Source: Pseudomonadota bacterium (GTDB lineage Bacteria > Myxococcota_A > UBA796 > SXON01). Taken from it: DNA of 64,000 nucleotides. Shown here piece after piece: positions 54,003 through 62,770 of this stretch (positions within the stretch are counted from its first letter, which is position 1; each line of letters opens with the position of its first letter). The notes under the pieces are model-generated. The model saw nothing but the letters and a program-made list of their open reading frames with translations. It was not told the origin of the DNA and did no database searches. The stretch is taken from the NCBI GenBank assembly GCA_030685065.1, contig JAUXQH010000024.1, positions 64,501 through 128,500 of the forward strand. Direction: 5' to 3'. Made by a program: the position numbers and the translations under genes.

Positions 54003-55369
54003 GGGGCGCACGGCTCCGCAACCCGCTGGAGGAAGCCCTCGTCGACGAGGTCCTGGAGGAGCTCCTTCGCGGCGGGCCAGCCGCCCCCGAGCAGGCCCGC
54101 CGTGTCGCCCGCACGGAAGCCCCGCGCGCCGCGCTCGATGAACTGGAGGAGCCGGATGTGCTCGCTGTCTTCCACGCGCACCTCCCGACCCCCACACACG
54201 AGCGCCCAGGTGACCTCGCCCTCCGGGCTCACGTCGAGGCGGTGGTCGATCGTCGAGCCGCGGAAGCTCCGGAACACCGCGAGCACGTCGTCCGGCCCAA
54301 GGGTGCCGGTCGGGCGGTCGCGCGGCGCCACGTCGCCCTCACCCGGGACGCCGAGCACCTCCTGGTCCACGAGCCGCTGCAGCCATGGCCCGATCGCGGG
54401 GACGGCGGCGAGCACCTCCGCGAGCGGGCGGCCGTCGAACAGGGGGAGCGCGTCGGCCACCGCGTTCGGCACCGCCAGCGGATCGTCGGGCACCCGCTCC
54501 GTGAGGAGCCCGGCCTCGGCGCCGAGCGTGATCCGGTCGACGTTGCCGGCGCACAACACCGTGGGGAGCGGCGCGTCGAGGCGGGCGCGGGCGGCCTGCA
54601 CCTCCGCGATCGCCGCGGTGAGGGCGTCGCCGCCGATCGTCCGCACGTCCGCCCAGCTCAGCGGCGCCACGCGCTCCGCGCAGGCCCGGTAGAAGGCCTC
54701 TTCACGGCCCATCCACGGCCCCCAGATGCGGCGGCGGGTGGGCAGGCCGATCGAGCCCCCGGTCCGGGCGCCGGGGAGCTCGCCGAGCGCGTAGCGGCGC
54801 GGGCGATCATCGAGGTGCACGAGCGCGTCGGCGCGCGTCGGCAGGAGCGCGCGCACGTTCCAGATGGCCAGCATCTCCTCGACGCGTCCGAGCAGGCGCT
54901 TCGTCGCCTCGTGGAAGCGCATCCCGACGGCGCGCCGATCCGACAGGCACCAGAAGGTGGAGCAGACAGCTTCGCGGTGGGCCCACATGCCGCAGAGGCC
55001 CTCTTCGTAGTAGTCGCAGAGCAACGTCGGGTCCTGGCCGTACTCCGCCTTTCCGAGCTCCTGATCCCGCTCCTCGTCCGGGGTCCGCTCCAGGTACAGC
55101 GGCGTCGCGCCGCGGCCCTCGGCGATGCGGCCCCGAAGCGCGGCGCGTGCGCGTTCGCTCGTCCGCTCGTCGAGGAGGGCGGCCCCGACGAGGAAGTTCG
55201 GCAGGCTCGGCTGGAACGTGCAGCACTTGACGCTCGGCGAGAACGCGCGCGTGGCCGGACTCGCGGGGCGGCACATGGCGCAGTCGGCGCAGGTGGAGCG
55301 TGGCTCGCTCGGCACCGGCGCGCCGAGCAGGGCCTCCATCCAGGCGCCGGCGTGGTCGGGAAGGGACAT
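53987..55369 (-). CDS. Cysteine-rich protein, possible metal or Fe-S binder
   Basis: A 460-residue cytoplasmic protein with no signal. Cysteines cluster near the N-terminus: Cys27, 30 and 33 (TCADCAMCR), Cys49 and 50 (VKCCTFQPSLPNFLVGA), then Cys118, 126, 136 and 141 (CDYYEEGLCGMWAHREAVCSTFWC). The spacing suggests one or more iron-sulfur or zinc sites, in the style of YkgJ-type cysteine clusters. The C-terminal 170 residues are helical (WLQRLVDQEVLGVPG; LLQDLVDEGFLQRV). I do not recognise the function. It overlaps the DJ-1 gene by 16 bases at their 3' ends. Confidence 0.75.
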   Translation of the reverse strand: MSLPDHAGAWMEALLGAPVPSEPRSTCADCAMCRPASPATRAFSPSVKCCTFQPSLPNFLVGAALLDERTSERARAALRGRIAEGRGATPLYLERTPDEERDQELGKAEYGQDPTLLCDYYEEGLCGMWAHREAVCSTFWCLSDRRAVGMRFHEATKRLLGRVEEMLAIWNVRALLPTRADALVHLDDRPRRYALGELPGARTGGSIGLPTRRRIWGPWMGREEAFYRACAERVAPLSWADVRTIGGDALTAAIAEVQAARARLDAPLPTVLCAGNVDRITLGAEAGLLTERVPDDPLAVPNAVADALPLFDGRPLAEVLAAVPAIGPWLQRLVDQEVLGVPGEGDVAPRDRPTGTLGPDDVLAVFRSFRGSTIDHRLDVSPEGEVTWALVCGGREVRVEDSEHIRLLQFIERGARGFRAGDTAGLLGGGWPAAKELLQDLVDEGFLQRVAEPCAPQPPR

Positions 55370-55414
55370 GGGGGCGGTGTAGCCCGGGGGGGCGCCCGCG
55401 CGGAAGATCTCCCC

Positions 55415-57268
55415 TCAACGCACGATCAGCGCCGCCCTCAGCTCGGATGCGCTCAGACCAAACCGCTCCGCCAGCCATGCGGTCGCGAAAGCGGGGGGCT
55501 CGTACAGGAGCAGCGCGGCCAGGAACGCCTCGTCCCGCTCGGCCGAGGGCCGGTCGGCCAGGCGGCTCGCCGTCGCGACGATCGCGGCCGTCCGCCGCGA
55601 TTCGAGCTGCCGCGCCTCCTCCCAGAGGGCCGCCACGAGCTCGGCGGCGACCACGCCGTCCATCCTGTCGAGACTCGCGCCGGTGAACGCGACATCGGGC
55701 CCCACCGGCGCGTCGATGGCCTCCTCCTGCAGGGAGCTCTTCGAGGTGAAGGGGATGGGGGCCAGGCCCTCGATCTGCAACGTTCCATACAGCTCGGCCT
55801 CCAACCTTCGCGTTTGCCGGGTGCCAAGCGCAGTTTTTTCAACCTGATAGGAAACGGTCACCTCCCCCGGGACGGTCTCGTACCTCTCGACGTCGCGGTA
55901 GCAGGTGCCCCAGACGGCCACGGTGTCGTAGCTGTAGTCACGGTTCACGACGCGCTGGTTCTGGATGCACTGGTACGGCTCCCGGACCGTCACGGTCTTG
56001 CGCACCTCACCCATCTCCTTGCGGCGCTCCGTCTCGGTATACTTCATGGAAAACGAGCTTGCAGGATCCAGTACCGAGTTGTGCGAGCAGGCGAGATCGA
56101 GGCGCACCGGCACCGCACTGCTCGAACGAGCTCTTCCGAATTCAGCTGCCAGCGGCGGAGCGAGCCAGGCGCAATCGTCCGGAAGGCTCTCGAGCACGAC
56201 GGAGAGGGTTACACGCCCGGGGAGCGCCGGGGGGACGGGTACCGGCTGGCTCGAATCGATGCGATGGGCCAGCGCGCGGTGGAGCGAGCCCATCAGCGGC
56301 CCCGCCTCCGCGGCCGCGGCCACATGATGCTCCCTGGCGAGGGTCCTCAACTGATCGAGGCGTGCGTAGAAGGAGTCCCCCACCGGAAACAGATCGGTGA
56401 GCGGCGCCGCCGCGGCGAGCGCTTGCACGTAGTGGGAAGCGCGAACGCTCGGCGCGACGGCCTCGTCCCATCGTTTCTCGGCAAGCTCCCGCATGAGCGC
56501 CTCGAGCTCGGTCTTCTCGCCGGGCTGGCCGGCGCCCGGCCCAAACACCACCTCGACGCACGCCTCGAGTCCGCCGGCGCGGCACAGGACCGCCTGGGCC
56601 GCTTCGCGCGAGCCGTCGGGGCAGCCGTCCTCGTCCTCCCAGGCGTCGAAGTCCTCTGACAGCGCGGGGCACGCATCCTTCTCGCCGGCGAGACCGTCCG
56701 CGTCGGGGTCATCGTAGGCTCCGACGCGCGCGATGGCCTCTTCCGGCGTCCCGACGGGCGCGGCATGGCTGCCGACCACGCGCCAGCCGCGCAGCACCGA
56801 ATCGACGAGGGACGCGTGCGCGGCGCGGGCCTCGGGGGAGCCCTTCACGACCACGTACTCTCCGTTCCGGCTGTCCCTGCCGTAGGCTTGGGCGTCGAGC
56901 CCGGAGCGCAGGATCGTGGCGGTGGCGGCGGCCCACTGCTCCGGCCCCGCCGCCGTTCTCACCACCAGCTCGCCCACGCACACCCGCAACCCATCCTGTT
57001 CGGCGCAGACGGGCTTGCCCCGCGATCGCGCGCCGCGCAGCTTGTGATGGTAGGCGAACATGTCGTGCACCTGGCGGAACCAGTCCTCGCCGCTCGTCCA
57101 CACCTTGAAATACTCGATCGACACCCCTTCACCGGGCAGCTCGGCCTCATAGGTGTCGATCTTCCATACGAATTCGGGCGGGACGTACGCCTCGACGTTC
57201 CGCTCATTGGTGGTGAGGAGCCAACCCGCCTGGGCGATCGAGGCCCACAGGATCAGTACCATTGGCAT
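55415..57268 (-). CDS. Large secreted protein with acidic calcium-type segment
   Basis: A 617-residue protein with a signal peptide (MPMVLILWASIAQAG). A start at 57262 is equally possible. Residues 15-180 are a globular domain with QVHDMFAYHHKL. A thrombospondin-type-3-like segment follows at about 185-225, DDPDADGLAGEKDACP and EDEDGCPDG. A helical middle leads to a domain with many aromatic and Cys residues (EPYQCIQNQRVVNRDYSYD; WGTCYRDVERYE), about 400-500. The last 100 residues are helical. No enzyme signature is seen. It is probably in the periplasm or exported. Confidence 0.72.
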   Translation of the reverse strand: MPMVLILWASIAQAGWLLTTNERNVEAYVPPEFVWKIDTYEAELPGEGVSIEYFKVWTSGEDWFRQVHDMFAYHHKLRGARSRGKPVCAEQDGLRVCVGELVVRTAAGPEQWAAATATILRSGLDAQAYGRDSRNGEYVVVKGSPEARAAHASLVDSVLRGWRVVGSHAAPVGTPEEAIARVGAYDDPDADGLAGEKDACPALSEDFDAWEDEDGCPDGSREAAQAVLCRAGGLEACVEVVFGPGAGQPGEKTELEALMRELAEKRWDEAVAPSVRASHYVQALAAAAPLTDLFPVGDSFYARLDQLRTLAREHHVAAAAEAGPLMGSLHRALAHRIDSSQPVPVPPALPGRVTLSVVLESLPDDCAWLAPPLAAEFGRARSSSAVPVRLDLACSHNSVLDPASSFSMKYTETERRKEMGEVRKTVTVREPYQCIQNQRVVNRDYSYDTVAVWGTCYRDVERYETVPGEVTVSYQVEKTALGTRQTRRLEAELYGTLQIEGLAPIPFTSKSSLQEEAIDAPVGPDVAFTGASLDRMDGVVAAELVAALWEEARQLESRRTAAIVATASRLADRPSAERDEAFLAALLLYEPPAFATAWLAERFGLSASELRAALIVR

Positions 57269-57366
57269 GCGACCTCCCGAAGAGCGCAACCTATGGGGGC
57301 GCGGCCGGCAGGGCGAGGCTTTGGGAGAAGGCGTGCGACGACAGCCTCGCCGCCGTCTACACCGCC

Positions 57367-58458
57367 CTATTCACACCCCGCCGCTCCGACCCGCGCCGTC
57401 ATAACCCACGCCGCCGCCGTGTCTCCCACCCCCGCGGTCGCCGTCTCGAACGCCGCGCGCGAGGGGTACACGCCCATGTAGAGGTCGAGCTGGTGGAGGT
57501 TGCCGGTGAAGGCGCCGCCGGTGTCTGCGAGCACCACGAGGCGCAGCCCGTCGGCGCTCCGGAGGGCGAGGAGACGGCCGAACCCGAGCGCGTCGAGATC
57601 GCCGGCGACCGCCACGGAGGGACGGAGGCTCGGGCCGGGCACGGGCTCCGGGCCCCAGCCGCGGACGGCGTCCATGGGGCGGAAATACCAGTAGCGGCGC
57701 TGCAGGCGCGTGTCGGACAGGCCGCGTTGGTACGGGATGCCGTTGTCCCGGTGCACGTTGTAGAGGCGGGGCGCCGCGCCGTCGGGGAGGGTCACCGCGA
57801 CGGTGCCCTGCATCAGCGCCTCCTCGTGGTGGGCATGTGTGAGCCAGACGAGCGGATCGGCGCGGCCCGCGGCGGCGCCCCCCTCGCGGTACACCCCCGC
57901 GGACACCTCCTGGCGGGTGTACCGGAAGCGGTCGAGCGCATCGCGTCGGGCGTCGGCCTGCGCCACGGAGAGCCCGTCCTCGTCGCGCGGGACCGCCCAC
58001 AACGCGTGTTCGTGCGTAGCGTCGGGTGTGGGCCGCCCGTCGACGGCGTAGACGAGATAGCGAGTGAGGCGCAGGGCGTCGCCGGGGCGCTGCACGTCGG
58101 GCACCCAACGCCACGTGTCGAAGCAGGAGGCGAGGAACGACGGGTCGGCGAGGCGATCGGCGCCGGTGGCGGCGTCCTCGGTGGCCACGCGCGCCACGAA
58201 GGCCAGGGTGTCGGCGACGGCGGTCGGGCTGGTGAACGCGCCGGGGAGGCCGGCCCCGACGCCCGGCGCCGCCGTGAGCGTGCGCAAGGTGTCGGCGGCG
58301 ACGGCGCCGAGGTCGGCGGAGGGGGCGCGCGGAGCCGACCAGGGCGGGGCCTCGAGCCGGAACCGCGCGGGGTCGGGCGGCGACGGCGGCGCGGCGAACG
58401 CACGCGGGACGAGGACGAGGGCTACCGCCAGGGCGGACGAGGAAAACAGACGCCACAT
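57367..58458 (-). CDS. MltA/3D-domain protein, probable lytic transglycosylase
   Basis: A 363-residue exported protein; the signal peptide ends near PRAFAAPP. The C-terminal 3D domain is clear: LVVLADTGGAFTGNLHQLDLYMGVYPSRAAFE, with two aspartates in the positions used by MltA-type lytic transglycosylases. Upstream sequence (GIPYQRGLSDTRLQRRYWYFRP) is consistent with the MltA barrel. The likely reaction is cleavage of murein glycan strands to anhydro-muropeptides in the periplasm. No lipobox is seen, unlike E. coli MltA. Confidence 0.8.
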   Translation of the reverse strand: MWRLFSSSALAVALVLVPRAFAAPPSPPDPARFRLEAPPWSAPRAPSADLGAVAADTLRTLTAAPGVGAGLPGAFTSPTAVADTLAFVARVATEDAATGADRLADPSFLASCFDTWRWVPDVQRPGDALRLTRYLVYAVDGRPTPDATHEHALWAVPRDEDGLSVAQADARRDALDRFRYTRQEVSAGVYREGGAAAGRADPLVWLTHAHHEEALMQGTVAVTLPDGAAPRLYNVHRDNGIPYQRGLSDTRLQRRYWYFRPMDAVRGWGPEPVPGPSLRPSVAVAGDLDALGFGRLLALRSADGLRLVVLADTGGAFTGNLHQLDLYMGVYPSRAAFETATAGVGDTAAAWVMTARVGAAGCE

Positions 58459-58501
58459 CCCCCCACTCTATGCCCCGACGAAGCGTGTCGCCCCTACGAC
58501 C

Positions 58502-60037
58502 TCACGGCAGCCCCTCGCTCCGCACCCCGGCCCGCCCAGCCAACGTGGCCCAGCCAATTGGGAGGACCTGCAGGAGCTCCGTGTTCCGGTCCTCCGCGTC
58601 CCCGCTGCCGTCGTGCGAGCGCCAGCCGCCTTGGAGATCGATGAGCGAGAGCGTGCGTGCCCGCGCCGCCATCGAGCCTGGGGGCGCGAGGTAGTCGAGG
58701 CTGGTCGTGAAGATCGACAGCGTGCCGTCTCCGTTGTCGACCAGCTCCACCAGCCGCCCCTGGCCGGGCCAGTCGGTGGACGACGCGGTGCGGATCTCCC
58801 AGAAGCCGCCGGGGTTGTCGGGGGTGCCGACCGCGCGGATGTCGTTGACGTGGGAGTGCCCGGATACGGTCAGCACCACGTTGGGGTAGGTGAGGAGCAG
58901 GTCACCCAGGCGCGTGCCACCCTCGACGGCGAGGTCCGCGAGGGCGTAGTGGCTCGTCAGGATCACGAGTTGGCCGGCGGCCTGGGCGGCGTCGAGCGCG
59001 GGGACGAGGAAGGTGTCACGTTCGGCGGCGCTCAGCTCCGCGTCTCCGAGGTCGGGCGGGTTCGCGTCCACCGACAGGAGGACGATCGGCACGCCCGCGA
59101 CCGGCTCGGCCGCCCAGGTGACGCTGTCGTCCGCGATGTTCGTCGCGCCGAACCCGTGCCCGACGGGCCCGGGGGTGGACGGGGAGTCGAGGTAGATGCT
59201 CGCGAGATCGCTGCGGGCCATCACCGCCCGGCTCGGGTCGGCGACGGACGAGAAGCCGAGGGGCCCGCCCGGTTGGGTCAGGTCGCGCGTGCCCAGCGGC
59301 GCGTCGGTTCCGAGGGCGTCGTCCGCGTAGCGGGACGGGTCGAAGTTGCCCTGGACCAGCACGTCATGGTTTCCGGCGACGGCGTACCAGGGAAAGTCCG
59401 CCCCCACGGGGGTGAACTCCGCGATCGGATCGTTGCCGTCCTCGTCGGCCTGGCTGTCGGGGTCTCCCGAGTCGGGCCGCAGCGGCGTGCCATCCCAAAC
59501 TGACACGAACCAACCCAGCTCGTTCGTTTGGGCGTTGTCGATGTTGTCACCGGTCGTGAGCGCGAAGTCGATCGGGGCGTCGATGGAGAGCGCGTTGGCG
59601 GTGCGGATGAGGGCGTCGAGCGCGTGGATGGCGTAGATTTCCTGCGGGCGGCAGGCGGACTCGGTCGATCCGACGCCGTCGGTCCCGACCATGCGGATGG
59701 GGCTCTCGGTGTCCGCGAGTTGGGCGTCGGTCTGGTGCAGGAAAAAGGCGAGGCTGCGGCGATTCGCTCCCGGGGAGTGCCCGGGCGCGAGGTCATCGCG
59801 GCGCATGCGCGGCTCCCCGGCCACCTCCGTCCACTCTCCGAGCCCGGCGGACTCGGCGGCGGCGAGCCCCTCCGGCAACGCGGGGTCGAGGACGAGCGCC
59901 GTCTCCAGCGAGGGGTCGGCGAGGAGGCGGGTCGTGAGCGTTGTGACGGGTGCGGGCCAGGCGAGCCCCGAAGAGGCGTCGGGCGCGGCGATGGGCGCGC
60001 ATGCGAGCGGCAGGATCAGGGGGAGGAGGCAACGCAT
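58502..60037 (-). CDS. Metallophosphoesterase lipoprotein
   Basis: A 511-residue calcineurin-like phosphoesterase. MRCLLPLILPLACAP gives an atypical lipobox (Pro at -3) with Cys13. Metal-site motifs: FFLHQTDAQLADTESP (D-x-Q instead of D-x-H), ALTTGDNIDNAQ, WYAVAGNHDVLVQ, LTSHYAL and SGHSHVNDI. The replaced histidine in the first block is a notable departure. It is probably exported and acts on nucleotides or lipid phosphates. Its start lies 33 bases from the end of the GT-C gene. Confidence 0.88.
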   Translation of the reverse strand: MRCLLPLILPLACAPIAAPDASSGLAWPAPVTTLTTRLLADPSLETALVLDPALPEGLAAAESAGLGEWTEVAGEPRMRRDDLAPGHSPGANRRSLAFFLHQTDAQLADTESPIRMVGTDGVGSTESACRPQEIYAIHALDALIRTANALSIDAPIDFALTTGDNIDNAQTNELGWFVSVWDGTPLRPDSGDPDSQADEDGNDPIAEFTPVGADFPWYAVAGNHDVLVQGNFDPSRYADDALGTDAPLGTRDLTQPGGPLGFSSVADPSRAVMARSDLASIYLDSPSTPGPVGHGFGATNIADDSVTWAAEPVAGVPIVLLSVDANPPDLGDAELSAAERDTFLVPALDAAQAAGQLVILTSHYALADLAVEGGTRLGDLLLTYPNVVLTVSGHSHVNDIRAVGTPDNPGGFWEIRTASSTDWPGQGRLVELVDNGDGTLSIFTTSLDYLAPPGSMAARARTLSLIDLQGGWRSHDGSGDAEDRNTELLQVLPIGWATLAGRAGVRSEGLP

Positions 60038-60070
60038 TGGGACGCGCTAACGCGCCGCGTCACAGCTTCG

Positions 60071-62047
60071 TCACTCGAGGAGCGTGAGCCCCGCATAGAC
60101 GTGGCGCGGCAGGGGGCGGTGGGGCCGCTGATCCAGCCCCTCCACGAGGATGCGGGCGGTGTCGTCGCTACACGCCCACCCCGGGAGCGGCATGCTCGTC
60201 GGCCCGCGCACGAGCACCGTCGACACCGGGCCGTCGCAGCTCCACCGCACGGTCACGAGCTGCCCCTCGTCCGGCATCGGCTCGACCGCCAGGAGGAGGG
60301 CGAGGCCCGCGGCCTCGGCGCGGGGGATCGGGCGCCCGGTCTGGCGGAGCGGCGCGAGGGGCTCGTGGGAGTCGTCGATGTCGAACGGCGCGAAGAGCGC
60401 GTAGGGGAGGGCCTCGAGCAGGCGGTCGGCCGGGAAGCGCCGGGTGGCCGCGGCCGCGACCCGCGCGGCATCGACGAGGTGGCCGCGGCGCGCGAGGTCG
60501 AGGGTGTAGTACCAGGTGAGGGGGCCCTGGGACGGATACCGCGCATGGAGCGCGGCCCAGCGCCGGCCGATCTCCTCGGGGGTCGGGCGGCCCTTCGTCA
60601 GCCGGAACTGCAGCGCCGTACCCTGGGGGTAGGTGACAGGCTGGGCCGAGGGGAGGCGCAGCCACGGCACCGGGCGGGCAAAGCTGTCGTCCCCGTACTT
60701 CATCCGGCGCACCAGCGCGGGCGCCCCGGCACCGCTGAAGCGCGCGCGCAGGCTCGCGTCCGTGCCCTCCGGATCGAGCCAGGCCAGCGCGATCCCGCGG
60801 TCGGTGAGGCCCACCAGGTCGATGATGCGCACGCCAGCGACGTTGCCGGGCATGCCGACGTCCTCCAGCATCACCGCGCTGTCCCAGGGGGCGCTCTCGA
60901 CGATCCAGGTCACGTCCTCCAGCTGGGTGGTGTCCAGGGCGGTGTGGAACCACCGCGACGGCGTCGTGAGGTCCCAGGCGCTCCGGAGTGCGATCCCCTC
61001 GAGGGTGACGCTCGGCGGCTCGAGCGCGCTGGCCAGCCCGACGATGGCGAGGAGGCCCGCCAGCGAGCGGCGCCCGAGCGCACGAGGGGGCGCGCAGGCC
61101 GCCCAGGCGACCACCGTGGCGCACACGCCCGGCAGCAGGTACCGTGCATGGCCCATCCAGTCGGCCTCGGCGCGGAGCTCGACGACGCACTGCACGAGGA
61201 AGGGGACCAGCGCCAGGGGCCGGAACCGGAAGCCCACGAGCAGGACGGCGCCGATCCCGCCGAGCGTGAGCAGCTCCCACCCCCACTGGCCCCACTGCGG
61301 CCCGAACGGGTCGGTCGCGGCCATCTTGACCAGGTACGGCGTCGGGAAGACGTGCCCGAAATAGCTCACGCGCAGGGCGTGCCACGTGAAGAGCGCGATC
61401 CCGGTGACGACGATCGCGCGCCGCGCCCGGGACTCGCCTCGCACCGCGAGGACGAGGGCGCCCAGCGCGTAGTGGAGGTTGCCCTCGGGGCGCGCGATCG
61501 CGGCCAGCCAGAGGGCGGCGAGGCTCAGCACGGGACCGGAGCCGAGGAGCCCCACGCCCGAGGGGGTCAGGCCGGAGGGAGAGAGGAGGGTGGCCCACCC
61601 CACGGTGAGGAGGAGCGCGAAGATCGTCGTCTCCATGCCCGCGAAGCTCCACCAGGCGATCGGCTCCCAGGTGACCAGCGCCAGGAGGAGCACGAGGCCG
61701 ACGGCGCTCCGAGGTACCCGCCTCGCCGCGAACACGACAGTGGCGCACCCGCAGAGCACCGCGAGCCGCTTCACGAACAGGTTGGCGTCCTCTCCTCCCA
61801 GCGCGATCCACGCCGTGGCGAGGGAGAGCTGCAGGAAGCTGGAGCAGGCCTCCACGACCTCGCCCGTGCCCCAGCGGAGGTGGCCCGTGGCCGCCCACTC
61901 GTGCGCGAAGGCCAGCGTGATCAGCTGATCGTCGATCTGCTGGGGCCACGCGGGGGCGCCGAGCACCACGAGCGCCGCGACGGCGAGGAGCGGAAGGAGG
62001 CGCCACGACACGGGCGGGTCCGTAACGGCGTGTGGAGGCCGGGGCAC
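60071..62047 (-). CDS. GT-C membrane glycosyltransferase with helical C-terminal region
   Basis: An inner-membrane protein of about 658 residues from GTG 62047; GTG 62011 (646 residues) is an alternative. The first periplasmic loop has IDDQLITLAFAHEW, then WGTGEVVEACSSFLQL, a variant of the DDAYIxxRYA...VEGYTN signature of GT-C enzymes like AftB that use polyprenyl-phosphate sugars. About nine hydrophobic segments extend to residue 360. The C-terminal part (about 370-658) is soluble, with a helical stretch around residues 480-560. It probably adds a sugar in the periplasm. It is divergent from the HEAT-repeat gene at 62076. Confidence 0.82.
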   Translation of the reverse strand: MPRPPHAVTDPPVSWRLLPLLAVAALVVLGAPAWPQQIDDQLITLAFAHEWAATGHLRWGTGEVVEACSSFLQLSLATAWIALGGEDANLFVKRLAVLCGCATVVFAARRVPRSAVGLVLLLALVTWEPIAWWSFAGMETTIFALLLTVGWATLLSPSGLTPSGVGLLGSGPVLSLAALWLAAIARPEGNLHYALGALVLAVRGESRARRAIVVTGIALFTWHALRVSYFGHVFPTPYLVKMAATDPFGPQWGQWGWELLTLGGIGAVLLVGFRFRPLALVPFLVQCVVELRAEADWMGHARYLLPGVCATVVAWAACAPPRALGRRSLAGLLAIVGLASALEPPSVTLEGIALRSAWDLTTPSRWFHTALDTTQLEDVTWIVESAPWDSAVMLEDVGMPGNVAGVRIIDLVGLTDRGIALAWLDPEGTDASLRARFSGAGAPALVRRMKYGDDSFARPVPWLRLPSAQPVTYPQGTALQFRLTKGRPTPEEIGRRWAALHARYPSQGPLTWYYTLDLARRGHLVDAARVAAAATRRFPADRLLEALPYALFAPFDIDDSHEPLAPLRQTGRPIPRAEAAGLALLLAVEPMPDEGQLVTVRWSCDGPVSTVLVRGPTSMPLPGWACSDDTARILVEGLDQRPHRPLPRHVYAGLTLLE

Positions 62048-62075
62048 GTTATGACCGTCGGGCCCCGGAGCCCCC

Positions 62076-62735
62076 ATGCCGATTCTCCTGCTCTCCCGCC
62101 CGCGTCCGCTCACCGCCGCCGAGAAGCGGCTCCTCCCGAAGGGCTGCGTGGCGACCGACGGCGCCGAGGGCGTGGTCGCGCGCGCCGACCTCGATTTGCC
62201 CCTCGCGGGCCTGCTCGGGTACGCCGTGGCGATGGGGCGCGCCGTGCCGGATGCGTTTTTCGGCGTGCAGGAGGCCGCCGCGGCCCCGGCGGTGGACACG
62301 GGCGCCCCGGCTCCGGAGGGGACCGCCGTAGCCTCCTCGGCGATGCCGGACGCGCCGGAAGAGACCATCACCGAGTCGGATCCCTGGAGGCTGGTCGACG
62401 GAGGCAAGATCCCCCAGGCCGAGCGCGTCTTCGCGTCCGGAAACGGGCTCGATCCCGTCGGGCGCGATCGCTGCCGCCGCCTGCAGGCCAGCGGCGATCC
62501 GGAGGAGGTCGCGCTGGGATGTCGCATCGCGCGGCTCACGAATTGGAAGTCGATCGTCGTGAACCTGCGCCCGCTCCTCAAGCACGCCCACCCCTCGGTG
62601 CGACGCGACGCGGCCGAGGCGATCGGCGCGCTCGCGGGCCCCTCCATGGCGCCCACGGTGCGGCTCCTCATCAACGATCCGGACGCCGAGGTCAAGGCGG
62701 CGGCGATCGCGGCGCTGGCACGTCTGGGGGGGTGA
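62076..62735 (+). CDS. HEAT-repeat protein
   Basis: A 219-residue soluble protein from ATG 62076. The N-terminal 70 residues form a small domain, followed by an Ala/Pro/Glu-rich linker. The C-terminal portion has HEAT-like repeats: NLRPLLKHAHPSVRRDAAEAIGAL and TVRLLINDPDAEVKAAAIAAL. These are protein-binding scaffolds. No partner can be named. It is separated from the next gene by 35 bases. Confidence 0.8.
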   Translation: MPILLLSRPRPLTAAEKRLLPKGCVATDGAEGVVARADLDLPLAGLLGYAVAMGRAVPDAFFGVQEAAAAPAVDTGAPAPEGTAVASSAMPDAPEETITESDPWRLVDGGKIPQAERVFASGNGLDPVGRDRCRRLQASGDPEEVALGCRIARLTNWKSIVVNLRPLLKHAHPSVRRDAAEAIGALAGPSMAPTVRLLINDPDAEVKAAAIAALARLGG

Positions 62736-62770
62736 GGGCGCCGCGAGGGTGGTCGCGGTTAGGGAGCGCC

